A stretch of 64,000 nucleotides of DNA. Source: Flavobacteriales bacterium. GTDB lineage: Bacteria > Bacteroidota > Bacteroidia > Flavobacteriales_D > Crocinitomicaceae. Every line of letters starts with the position of its first letter. The stretch's first letter is position 1. The position numbers were made by a program, and so were the translations under genes. Shown piece by piece: positions 15,524 to 23,589 of the stretch. The stretch spans positions 1-64,000 of the forward strand of contig CANITF010000007.1 in NCBI GenBank assembly GCA_947470515.1, in the 5' to 3' direction. Under the pieces are notes generated by a model, which ran no database searches, was not told the DNA's origin, and worked only from the letters and a program-made list of their open reading frames with translations.

Positions 15524-16076
15524 GTGAACCTCCTTTTTTTTCCTTGCGTAAAAGGAAGAAATACATGAGTACATTCGCATTCATCGCTAATAAAATGATT
15601 TTATCAAAAGTAGTTGTGTCTTCTAAAAAATAGTCGAAATTCAAATAAAAAATAAGCATCAACGCATAGACCAACATACCTCCAAAGAAAAAGTAAGTAA
15701 ATTTTTCATTCTTCCTCCAAATTAAAACAAGTCCAATAAAAACAAGCATCCAACAAATATGGCTGAATAAATGAAAAGTCAATAAACGGTTCAGGAAATC
15801 AGTAGAATCAAAACCAAGTACTTCTCCCCTCGCTTTAATAATCAATTCAACTGGAATTTTCTTCTGTTCAAAAATTAAATGACGGCAAGAAATAGTAAGG
15901 TAACTCGCAAAACTCCAAATAAAAAAGATCATCAAAAAAAAGAAATTCAGATAGAAGGTAACTTGGGTATAATTATCAGGTTTTTCAGTGCCAAAGACTT
16001 TTACTTTTAAACGAGCAAGCATCGGATAAGGACTTTTGTATAAAGATTCGCTATTTTCAGTTTGCCGAGTATTCAT
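15489..16076 (-). CDS. integral membrane protein of unknown function
   Basis: The chosen start is the ATG at 16076 (MNTRQTEN), for 195 residues. The open frame runs back to 16163, but that would overlap the divergent transglutaminase-like gene. About four membrane segments are seen (for example YLNFFFLMIFFIWSFASYL, LTFHLFSHICWMLVFIGLVLI, YFFFGGMLVYALMLIFYL and ILLAMNANVLMYFFLL). The C-terminus is acidic. No family is recognised. Its 3' end overlaps aroK by 35 bp, tail to tail. Confidence 0.65.
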   Translation of the reverse strand: MNTRQTENSESLYKSPYPMLARLKVKVFGTEKPDNYTQVTFYLNFFFLMIFFIWSFASYLTISCRHLIFEQKKIPVELIIKARGEVLGFDSTDFLNRLLTFHLFSHICWMLVFIGLVLIWRKNEKFTYFFFGGMLVYALMLIFYLNFDYFLEDTTTFDKIILLAMNANVLMYFFLLRKEKKGGSLSFFGEDEEDE

Positions 16077-16122
16077 AAAATGCTTAAAATTGCGAAACAA
16101 ATAAAGTGAATTATAAGCTATA

Positions 16123-16785
16123 ATGGAAGAATATTTAAAGGATACATGCTTTTTAGATTTCAATCATCCAAATTTTGATGAATTCACTCAAAATATTAAT
16201 TCTCGACAAGATCAGAAAGAATTAGCGATTCAGCTTTATTTCCTTGTGAGAGATAGTTTTCTATATGATCCATATCACCTTGATTTAACAGAAAATGGTT
16301 TGAAGGCTTCGAATGTAATTTTAAAAAAAAGAGCATGGTGCGTTGAAAAATCGACTGTTTTGGCTGCTTGCGCTAGAAAGTTTGGTATTCCTTCTCGATT
16401 GGGTTATGCAATCGTAACCAACCACATTGGAGTTGAAAAGCTGACTCATTACTTGAGAAGAGACGAAATAGTCTTTCACGGATTTGTTGAACTTTACATC
16501 AATGACCAGTGGGTAAAATGTACTCCGGCATTTGATCAAAGAATATGTAAAATTTCAAACGTAACTCCACTTGATTGGGATGGAGAAAATGATTCTCTTT
16601 TTCAGGAATTTGAGAATGGAAAGCGATTCATGGAATATAAATTCAACTATGGAACTTTCGATGATGTGCCAGTCACGTTAATGAATACAGAAATGCAAAA
16701 ATATTACCCGCATCTTTTTGAAGAATCCCACAACACCAAAGAATTTTCCTTCAAGTATCAATCCCGAATCATAAATCCCAAATAA
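16123..16785 (+). CDS. transglutaminase-like protease-fold protein
   Basis: A 220-residue cytoplasmic protein with the transglutaminase-like triad: Cys73 in RAWCVEKST, His119 in FHGFVELY and Asp138 in PAFDQR. The RAWCVEKS..LAACARKFGIPSRLGYA segment is the typical core. Microbial members are mostly peptidases or amidases; the substrate is unknown. No signal peptide is present. It is divergent from the membrane protein to its left and ends 9 bp before the stop of the convergent OmpA-family gene. Confidence 0.82.
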   Translation: MEEYLKDTCFLDFNHPNFDEFTQNINSRQDQKELAIQLYFLVRDSFLYDPYHLDLTENGLKASNVILKKRAWCVEKSTVLAACARKFGIPSRLGYAIVTNHIGVEKLTHYLRRDEIVFHGFVELYINDQWVKCTPAFDQRICKISNVTPLDWDGENDSLFQEFENGKRFMEYKFNYGTFDDVPVTLMNTEMQKYYPHLFEESHNTKEFSFKYQSRIINPK

Positions 16786-16793
16786 CGAATCCT

Positions 16794-18977
16794 TTAAAGC
16801 GTTTCAATCACAAAATCGGTTCTTCTGTTTTTTGCTCTATTTGATTCTGACGTATTCTCCAATTTCGGTTGTGTCTCACCCAATCCTTTTGCTGATAAAC
16901 GTTTATTATCAATGCCCAACAAAACCAAATACTCTTTCACTCCTTTTGCTCTGTTTTCAGATAACACTAAATTTTGTTTATCATCACCAACATCATCTGT
17001 ATGACCTTGAATTGAAACTGTAATCGATGGGTTTTCTGTCAAAAAACGACTAAATCCACGTAAAATAAATTTTGCTTTTTCACTTAAGCCAGCAGAGTTG
17101 GTAGTATATAAAATGTCGTTAATCGTATAAGATTCACCTATTTTCAATTCTTTCACTGTAAGATCTTTGTCGCGAATTGTAACAACATCAGGTTTAAATT
17201 CCTCTTTGGCAATTAATTTTGAATCAAACGCATGACCTTCTTTTTTCACCGTTACCATCACATCTTGTTTCGTATCCAACTTCACAACAGTAGCATACTT
17301 CCCATCGTCACCATTCACTTTAACTTGTGTTACCGCATCTGAACCAGCATACGTGATTTCAATCGTTGCATCCTTCACTGGATCTCCCGATTCATCTTTT
17401 AATTCACCTTTTAAAATAGCAACAGCCTTTGGACGCGCTTCTTCGTATAATTCAAATGAATAAATGTTCCAATTTCCACCAATACGAGAAGAGTAATAAG
17501 CGATTTTTCCATCTGTTGAAACAAATAAACCTAACTCATCTTCTTTTGAATTAATCGGATAACCAATATTTTTTGGTTCAGACCAACCTTCACTTGATTC
17601 TCTGATATAAAATATATCTAAACCTCCAACGCCTTTGCGCGAATCGGTGCAGGAAGATACAAAATACAAGGTCTCACTGTCTTGGTGCAAGAATGGACTT
17701 TTATCTTTACCATCTGTGTTTATTTCATCAAATGGTCGAGCTGCTCCCCATGTTCCATCTTCTTTTCTTTTTGCAATAAAGATATCATTGTCACGTGTTG
17801 TTGGTCGAGCAGCAGTATAAAACAAGGTGTTTCCATCAGCAGAAAGTGAAGGTTGTGCTTCCCAGCCATCTTTGGTATTTATATCTGCTCCCATATTTTT
17901 CAACGTAGACCATGTAAAATCATTTCCTCCAGTTCCAGAGCGTTCATAAGTTGTCGTGTATAAATCACAATTCAAATAATCCTGTCCATAAACTTGTTCC
18001 TTTTTACATGCACAAATAATCATTTCCTTGTTATCCACGGATAATGTTGCAGCTCCATAATTTGTAAATGTTCCGTCGTTAAATGGTGGTTTCAAGAATT
18101 CACCTGAGCTGAATGGAGATTTGATGTCAGATCGTTGTGAAAAGGTAAATTTTTCAACCCATTTCGATACTAAATCACCCAATTGGGCATCATCCACTTT
18201 ACGGGTATAAAAAATCAACTCATTATCAGGAGAAATCATTGGAAAATATTCATCCTTGTCTGCCGTACTCACATTCTTCACAATTGAAGGCGCAAACGGA
18301 ACTTCATTGGTTAATAAATCTTGTTCAGACTCAAGTTCTTTTAGTACCTCATTGACATCATTCATTTTCTGATTAAAATCATCTGGGTAACGCGAATTAT
18401 CTGAATTTTTAAATTTTTTGAATGCTTTAAACCATTTAATAGCTTCTGGCTTTTGTTGCTGCGTGTAATTGATTACTCCTAAATAATAGGAACAATTTGC
18501 ATGATAATCTGAACAATATTCTAATGCTTTGATAAACATTTCTTCAGCTTTTTGAAAACTTTTATCCCCCATTGCTGGATTCGGTTGTTTATCGTAATAA
18601 TCTAATCCAGAAAAATAGGCGTACATTCCGTATTCGTAGTAAACCATTGCATTATCTGGAACCGCCTCAATTGCAGCGTTAAAATTATCAACGGCTGTTT
18701 TTGCATCGGCTGCAGCACTAGCAGTTTCAATCAATTTCATCACTTTTTTGTTCGGTGGTAAACACGACTCATCTTCCTCTTGTGCAGAAGAATTAAGAAA
18801 CAAACCCGAGAAGACAACGAAGAGGTAATACCGATTAGCAATTGCTAAAACTGGATCAAAAATCCAGCATAACCAATTCCAGATCGGCATTATACTAAAA
18901 TTAAGCTTAGGAAAATTTAAAGTATAAATATGCTTCATATTATAAGAAAAATCAAATTTTGAAATGGGCAAAATCAA
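16794..18977 (-). CDS. OmpA-family protein with TPR and PD40/WD40-like propeller
   Basis: A 727-residue exported protein. After the N-terminus (likely signal near NRYYLFVVFSGLFLNSSAQ, about 47-65) come TPR-like helices (about 75-205), a TolB-like PD40 propeller (about 230-510; repeats such as FPMISPDNELIFYTRK and QPSLSADGNTLFYTAARP), a carboxypeptidase-regulatory-like sandwich (about 515-595) and a C-terminal OmpA peptidoglycan-binding domain (about 615-727: GHTDDVGDDKQNLVLSENRA, NRRTDFVIE). This order is common in Bacteroidota, including proteins of gliding and type IX secretion systems such as PorE-like members. The start is uncertain: 46 residues precede the signal, and the Met at 18890 is another candidate. 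Confidence 0.85.
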   Translation of the reverse strand: MILPISKFDFSYNMKHIYTLNFPKLNFSIMPIWNWLCWIFDPVLAIANRYYLFVVFSGLFLNSSAQEEDESCLPPNKKVMKLIETASAAADAKTAVDNFNAAIEAVPDNAMVYYEYGMYAYFSGLDYYDKQPNPAMGDKSFQKAEEMFIKALEYCSDYHANCSYYLGVINYTQQQKPEAIKWFKAFKKFKNSDNSRYPDDFNQKMNDVNEVLKELESEQDLLTNEVPFAPSIVKNVSTADKDEYFPMISPDNELIFYTRKVDDAQLGDLVSKWVEKFTFSQRSDIKSPFSSGEFLKPPFNDGTFTNYGAATLSVDNKEMIICACKKEQVYGQDYLNCDLYTTTYERSGTGGNDFTWSTLKNMGADINTKDGWEAQPSLSADGNTLFYTAARPTTRDNDIFIAKRKEDGTWGAARPFDEINTDGKDKSPFLHQDSETLYFVSSCTDSRKGVGGLDIFYIRESSEGWSEPKNIGYPINSKEDELGLFVSTDGKIAYYSSRIGGNWNIYSFELYEEARPKAVAILKGELKDESGDPVKDATIEITYAGSDAVTQVKVNGDDGKYATVVKLDTKQDVMVTVKKEGHAFDSKLIAKEEFKPDVVTIRDKDLTVKELKIGESYTINDILYTTNSAGLSEKAKFILRGFSRFLTENPSITVSIQGHTDDVGDDKQNLVLSENRAKGVKEYLVLLGIDNKRLSAKGLGETQPKLENTSESNRAKNRRTDFVIETL

Positions 18978-19090
18978 ATTTCATACCCAAATGGGTATAT
19001 CGAAAATTGGAGAGAAAGGTTACAGTAAAAACGCAGTTTCGTGGAATCATTTATTCAACAAATAATATCTTTTAACACCTTCAATAATCT

Positions 19091-19116
19091 TTTCCTCACT
19101 CAATCGAACAATTCTC
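19091..19116 (+). repeat. 26-bp direct repeat, left copy
   Basis: TTTCCTCACTCAATCGAACA plus ATTCTC. It matches 19975-20000 with a single mismatch (T to A). The pair encloses the whole DUF559 repeat cluster. Confidence 0.75.
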
Positions 19117-19155
19117 ATAGTAGAATATAAATTGATATTATTAGGCGAATCCATG

Positions 19156-19732
19156 TTTCCCCCTTTAGAGGGGGACTAAGGGGGAGGAAGTAATATAATT
19201 AATTTCTAAAATCAAATATTATTCTTAACTTCAAGTAAAGACATAGTAATGAATAATTTTTACAATAAAAACTTAAAAATATTTGCTCGTGAATTACGAA
19301 CGGAATCTGTTTCTAAAGCAGAAAAATTTTTATGGAAATCTATTTTGAAAAGTAATAAAATAGGTGTTAAATTTAATAGACAAAGACCTATTGATAATTT
19401 CATTGTTGATTTTTTCAGCAAAGAATTAGGTCTTATAATTGAAATTGATGGAAATTCCCATTTCAATAAGCCAGAATATGATCGCTTTCGACAAGACAAA
19501 CTATCAAATTTGGGATTTACTATATTACGGTTTCAAGAAGGTGAAGTATTAAATCAAATTGACCAAGTTGCAGAGCAAATAATCCATGCGGTTCATTGTT
19601 TAAGAAATAATTAGTGTTTACAAACCTTAAATATTTTCAATTATTTGGTATTGACAAAAGAAAATATTCTCTTTATTATTAAGTGTAAATTAAGAGTGTC
19701 CTCCCCCTTCATCCCCCTCCAAAGGGGGAGAT
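19156..19732 (+). mobile_element. DUF559 element bounded by inverted G/C-rich repeats
   Basis: The left end (19156-19187) reads CCCCCTTTAGAGGGGGACTA then AGGGGGAGG. The right end (19700-19730) is its inverted counterpart, CCTCCCCCTTCATCCCCCTC then CAAAGGGGG. The DUF559 nuclease gene lies between them. A tail of about 75 bp between the gene and the right end is repeated almost exactly in the neighbouring shorter element. Each end is itself partly palindromic (CCCCCTTT.GAGGGGG). This layout, one gene between inverted ends plus a gene-less copy beside it, resembles an autonomous and non-autonomous pair, though no transposase is present. Confidence 0.55.
19249..19614 (+). CDS. DUF559 endonuclease-domain protein
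   Basis: A 121-residue protein of the DUF559/Vsr-like PD-(D/E)XK group. The core motif set is FNRQRPIDNFIVDFF (42-56, with Asp54), IIEIDGNSH (63-71, with Glu65, Asp67 and His71) and GFTILRF (89-95). N-terminal ARELRTESVSKAEKFLWK is the family's usual lead-in. Length is normal, so the gene looks intact. The cellular role of DUF559 proteins is not established. Here the gene sits alone between inverted G/C-rich repeats, which makes it a candidate mobility or repeat-processing factor; this is inference. Confidence 0.85.
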   Translation: MNNFYNKNLKIFARELRTESVSKAEKFLWKSILKSNKIGVKFNRQRPIDNFIVDFFSKELGLIIEIDGNSHFNKPEYDRFRQDKLSNLGFTILRFQEGEVLNQIDQVAEQIIHAVHCLRNN

Positions 19733-19780
19733 TTAAATTCTCATTCTAGAATTGTCTTTGATGCTTTTAGTAGGTTTCGT

Positions 19781-19934
19781 TTTCCCCCTTTCGGAGGGGG
19801 ACTAAGGGGGAGGATTTTTTTGCCAAACTTTACATTTTTCAATTATTTGGTAGTGACTAAAGAAAATATTCTCTTTATTTTTAATACTAAATTCAGTGTA
19901 TCCTCCCCCTTTATCCCCCTCCAAAGGGGGAGAT
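19781..19934 (+). mobile_element. short gene-less derivative of the DUF559 element
   Basis: The left end at 19781-19813 (CCCCCTTTCGGAGGGGGACT then AAGGGGGAGG) and the right end at 19902-19932 match the ends of the preceding element. Between them is only a copy of that element's tail (about 19823-19900: CAATTATTTGGTAGTGACTA, AAAGAAAATATTCTCTTTAT). It therefore looks like an internal deletion that removed the nuclease gene, in the manner of a MITE. Confidence 0.6.
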
Positions 19935-19974
19935 TAAATCTTGAATCGAAGTTTTTTGTTGTAGGGATTTCTAA

Positions 19975-20000
19975 TTTCCTCACTCAAACGAACAATTCTC
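19975..20000 (+). repeat. 26-bp direct repeat, right copy
   Basis: TTTCCTCACTCAAACGAACA plus ATTCTC, one mismatch from 19091-19116. It lies 37 bp before the start of the BNR-repeat gene, so it is probably part of that gene's original upstream region. Confidence 0.75.
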
Positions 20001-20037
20001 TTTTTGAAATGTCTATTTTTAAACTCAAATTGCTAAA

Positions 20038-23000
20038 ATGAAAAAACAACTTTATATTTCCATTCTTGCTTTAACACTTGGTCTTCCAAGTATAGCACAA
20101 AAGAAAGATACCAAGAAAACAACACCAACCCCGCTTTTCGATGAATCTACAGTTGGAGGTTTAAATTTTAGATTAGTTGGTCCTGCTTTAACTTCAGGTC
20201 GAGTTATCGATCTTGCAATCCATCAAAAAAATGCAGACAAATGGTATGTTGCAGCTGCTTGCGGTGGTGTTTGGTTAACAACAAATCATGGAACTACGTT
20301 TTCACCAATTTTTGATAATTATGGTTCGTACTCGATTGGATGTGTTGAATTAGCTCCTTCAAATCCAAATACAGTTTGGGTCGGAACAGGTGAAAATAAT
20401 AATCAACGTTCTGTTGGATATGGCGATGGAGTTTACAAATCATTAGATGGAGGAAAATCCTTTACGAACATGGGATTAAAAACTTCCGAACACATTGGGA
20501 ACATCATCATTCATCCAACAAATGAAAATATCATTTGGGTAGCAGCTTATGGTCCAGTTTGGAGCGCAGGTGGTGAAAGAGGCGTTTACAAATCAATGGA
20601 CGGAGGAACAACTTGGGAACGTACTCTTTTTGTATCTGATGAAACGGGAATTTCTGAAATTGCTATTGACCCAACAAATCCAGATATTTTATATGCTGCG
20701 GCGCATCAACGAAGAAGAAGTGAATGGACATATATTGGTGGAGGACCAGAATCTAATCTTTATAAATCAACTGATGGTGGTAAAACATGGAAAGAAATAA
20801 ATTCAGGATTACCAAAAGGACAAATGGGAAGAATTGGAATAGCTGTTTCACCCGTAGATGCGAATTATGTATATGCTATGTTGGAAGGTAGAGATGACAA
20901 AGGTGGTTTTTATCGTTCAACGAATAAAGGTGAAAGCTGGACAAAAATGTCAGGCTATAATACTGGTGGAAATTATTACCAAGAAATTATGTGTGACAAC
21001 CAAAACAAAGACAAGATTTTTGCGATGGACTCCTATTTACACCATACAATAGATGGAGGAAAGAATTTCGTAAGCACTGGCGAGAGCAATAAACACGTCG
21101 ATAATCATGCTATTTGGATTGACCCAAACAACTCAGAACATTGGTTAGTTGGCTGTGATGGTGGTTTATATGAAACGTATAATCACGCTGCACAATGGAA
21201 GTATTATGCGAATCTGCCAATCATTCAATTTTACAAAGTTGCAACCGATAATTCAACACCGTTTTACAACATTTACGGTGGAACGCAAGATAACAATTCG
21301 ATGGGAGGAGCATCTGGAACAACGAATGTTACGGGCATTTTAAATTCAGATTGGTTTATCACGAATGGTGGAGATGGATTTGAATCAGCTTGTGATCCAG
21401 TTGACCCAAACATTGCTTATGCGCAAGCTCAATATGGTTGGATTGTGCGTTATGATAAAGCTTCTGGTGAAAAAGTTCCGATTCAACCAATGCCAGGAAA
21501 AGGCGAAGCAGCTTACCGTTGGAATTGGGATTCACCGTTATTAGTTTCACCACACGATCATAAAACATTGTATTTTGCTGCGAATAAAGTCTTCAAAACG
21601 ACGAATCGTGGCGATGATTGGACAACAGTTTCACCTGATCTTTCTCAACAAATTGATCGTAACAAATTAGCGGTAATGGGACAAGTTTGGTCGATTGATG
21701 CCGTTGCGAAAAATACGTCCACCTCCATTTATGGAAATATCATTGCATTGGACGAGTCGCCAAAGAAAAAAGGGTTGTTGTATGCCGGAACAGATGACGG
21801 ATTGATACAGGTTTCTGAAAATGACGGAACAACTTGGACGAAAATTTCAACGTTTACAGGAATTCCAGCAAACACAAGAGTGAACATGCTAACAAGTTCA
21901 ATGCATGCAGAAAATGAAGTGTTTGCTGTATTCAACAACCAACGTTCAGGTGATTTTAAACCGTATGTTATGAAAAGTTCGGACAAAGGAAAAACATGGG
22001 TTTCAATCAGTTCAAATTTACCAGAAAGAGGAACAGTATATTGTATCAAACAAGATCATGTTGATCCAAATTTATTGTTTGTTGGAACAGAATTCGGAGC
22101 CTATTTTTCAAACGATGGCGGTAAAGTATGGACGAAACTTGCTGGTTTACCAACCATTGCCGTGTATGATTTAGACATTCAAAAAAGAGAAAATGATTTA
22201 GTTGCTGCAACATTTGGAAGAGGATTTTATGTTTTGGACAACTATACTCCTTTGCGTTCATTGAAGAAAGAGAATTTTGACATGAAAGCGTATTTATTTC
22301 CAATTAAAGATGCATTGTTGTATGTTCCAGCTGACCCATTAGGGCTTGAAGGAACAGGATTTCAAGGAGCAAATATGTGGTCCGCTTCCAATTCAGAATT
22401 TGGAGCAATTTTCACTTTAAATATCAAGGATGAATACAAAACCTTGAAATCTATTCGTCAAGAAAAGGAAAAGGCCTTGGAAAAAGACAAAAAAGAGGTT
22501 GTTTATCCAACGTTTGATGAATTAAGAAAAGAACAGCAAGAAGAAAGTGTTCAATTGATTTACGTTATTCGTGATTCGAAAGGAAAAGAAGTTAGACGAT
22601 TAATTTCAACACCTTCAAAAGGAATTTCAAGAATTGCTTGGAACTTGCGTCAAGAATCAACTGAGCCAGTCAATGTCAATGGAACACTCAATAAGAATAA
22701 TGGATTCTTAGTTCAAGCTGGGGTTTATTCAGTTGAAGTTTTGTTGTTGAATAACGGAGTCATCGAAACCTTGACTGAAAAAGTAAACTTCACGGTTAAA
22801 GCATTGAACAATCAAACGTTGGTTGCGTCTAATACGGAAGAACTTGACAATTTCCGTAAAGAAGTTGCGGAATTAAATAGAAGCATTAATGGTTCTTCGA
22901 ATTTATTGGGTGAATCAAAAGAAAAATTGGATGCGTTGAACCGTGCTTTATTGACGTATCCAAATACAGATCTTAAATTGATGGAAGAAACACGCGCATT

Positions 23001-23304
23001 GCGTTTGATCTACGATGAATGTGCACTTTCTCTTTGGGGAGATGAATTAAAGAAATCGAAGGAATTTGAAGCTGTACCGAGTATTACTGAACGTTTAGGA
23101 ATGGTTGCATACATGTTGTGGGATAATACAACAGGCGTAACAAAAACACAACAAACCAATAAAGCAATCGCACAGGAAGAATATGCGGATTTCAGAAAGA
23201 AATTGGATGGAATGATTGTACGCATCAATGCTTTAGAAACAACTCTTGAAAAACAAGGGATTCCTTATATCAAAGGGAAAGACGAAAGTTGGAAGAAGGA
23301 TTGA
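20038..23304 (+). CDS. exported BNR/VPS10-like multi-propeller protein
   Basis: A 1088-residue secreted protein with a signal peptide ending near residue 20 (GLPSIAQ). Residues about 30-740 form sortilin/VPS10-type beta-propellers with many Asp-box (BNR) repeats such as SLDGGKSF, SMDGGTTW, STDGGKTW and SNDGGKVW. The C-terminal 300 residues contain a coiled region (SIRQEKEKALEKDKKEV), a beta-sandwich (IYVIRDSKGKEVRRLIS..ISRIAWNLR) and a helical end. This architecture is common in Bacteroidota as 'glycosyl hydrolase' or VPS10-domain proteins, often without proven activity. It has no type IX sorting domain at its end. A strong terminator follows. Confidence 0.82.
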   Translation: MKKQLYISILALTLGLPSIAQKKDTKKTTPTPLFDESTVGGLNFRLVGPALTSGRVIDLAIHQKNADKWYVAAACGGVWLTTNHGTTFSPIFDNYGSYSIGCVELAPSNPNTVWVGTGENNNQRSVGYGDGVYKSLDGGKSFTNMGLKTSEHIGNIIIHPTNENIIWVAAYGPVWSAGGERGVYKSMDGGTTWERTLFVSDETGISEIAIDPTNPDILYAAAHQRRRSEWTYIGGGPESNLYKSTDGGKTWKEINSGLPKGQMGRIGIAVSPVDANYVYAMLEGRDDKGGFYRSTNKGESWTKMSGYNTGGNYYQEIMCDNQNKDKIFAMDSYLHHTIDGGKNFVSTGESNKHVDNHAIWIDPNNSEHWLVGCDGGLYETYNHAAQWKYYANLPIIQFYKVATDNSTPFYNIYGGTQDNNSMGGASGTTNVTGILNSDWFITNGGDGFESACDPVDPNIAYAQAQYGWIVRYDKASGEKVPIQPMPGKGEAAYRWNWDSPLLVSPHDHKTLYFAANKVFKTTNRGDDWTTVSPDLSQQIDRNKLAVMGQVWSIDAVAKNTSTSIYGNIIALDESPKKKGLLYAGTDDGLIQVSENDGTTWTKISTFTGIPANTRVNMLTSSMHAENEVFAVFNNQRSGDFKPYVMKSSDKGKTWVSISSNLPERGTVYCIKQDHVDPNLLFVGTEFGAYFSNDGGKVWTKLAGLPTIAVYDLDIQKRENDLVAATFGRGFYVLDNYTPLRSLKKENFDMKAYLFPIKDALLYVPADPLGLEGTGFQGANMWSASNSEFGAIFTLNIKDEYKTLKSIRQEKEKALEKDKKEVVYPTFDELRKEQQEESVQLIYVIRDSKGKEVRRLISTPSKGISRIAWNLRQESTEPVNVNGTLNKNNGFLVQAGVYSVEVLLLNNGVIETLTEKVNFTVKALNNQTLVASNTEELDNFRKEVAELNRSINGSSNLLGESKEKLDALNRALLTYPNTDLKLMEETRALRLIYDECALSLWGDELKKSKEFEAVPSITERLGMVAYMLWDNTTGVTKTQQTNKAIAQEEYADFRKKLDGMIVRINALETTLEKQGIPYIKGKDESWKKD

Positions 23305-23323
23305 GAAAGTAACTTTTTAAAAC

Positions 23324-23359
23324 AAAAAATCCCGAGTCAAATTGACTCGGGATTTTTTT
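23324..23359 (+). terminator. strong terminator after the BNR-repeat gene
   Basis: ATCCCGAGTCAA pairs perfectly with TTGACTCGGGAT and is followed by seven T. An A-run precedes the stem, so it could act in both directions. Confidence 0.88.
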
Positions 23360-23367
23360 ACCCCGCT

Positions 23368-23499
23368 CCGCTGCAGTTGTACTGCTAAGGTATGAATCGT
23401 TTTAAAATTCTGAAAAAAATTCAAGTATTCAGAACTGAAATTTTTCTATGAAGTAATTATAAACTTATAAAAAAGGCCGCAGCAGTGCAACTGCAGCGG
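23368..23499. repeat. inverted pair of a 19-bp dispersed repeat
   Basis: CCGCTGCAGTTGTACTGCT (23368-23386) and AGCAGTGCAACTGCAGCGG (23481-23499) are inverted copies with one mismatch, 94 bp apart. A third, diverged copy occurs at 58169-58189. The interior is AT-rich with no gene. Confidence 0.65.
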
Positions 23500-23520
23500 C
23501 GCAAACAAGTTAGAAGAAAA

Positions 23521-23548
23521 AATGCCGAGTGCAGTGACTCGGCATTTT
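23521..23548 (-). terminator. terminator between the BNR gene and lon
   Basis: AATGCCGAGT and ACTCGGCATT pair perfectly around GCAGTG. T-runs lie on the plus side and A-runs on the other, so the hairpin can serve lon on the minus strand. Confidence 0.7.
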
Positions 23549-23589
23549 CTTTTTCCAATAAACCAGATACAATTGAATGTTTTTATTAA

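Noticed and set aside
23361-23520. Small RNA gene between the two terminators
   Set aside because: Inverted repeats are present but no promoter box was found; it is better explained as a dispersed repeat pair.
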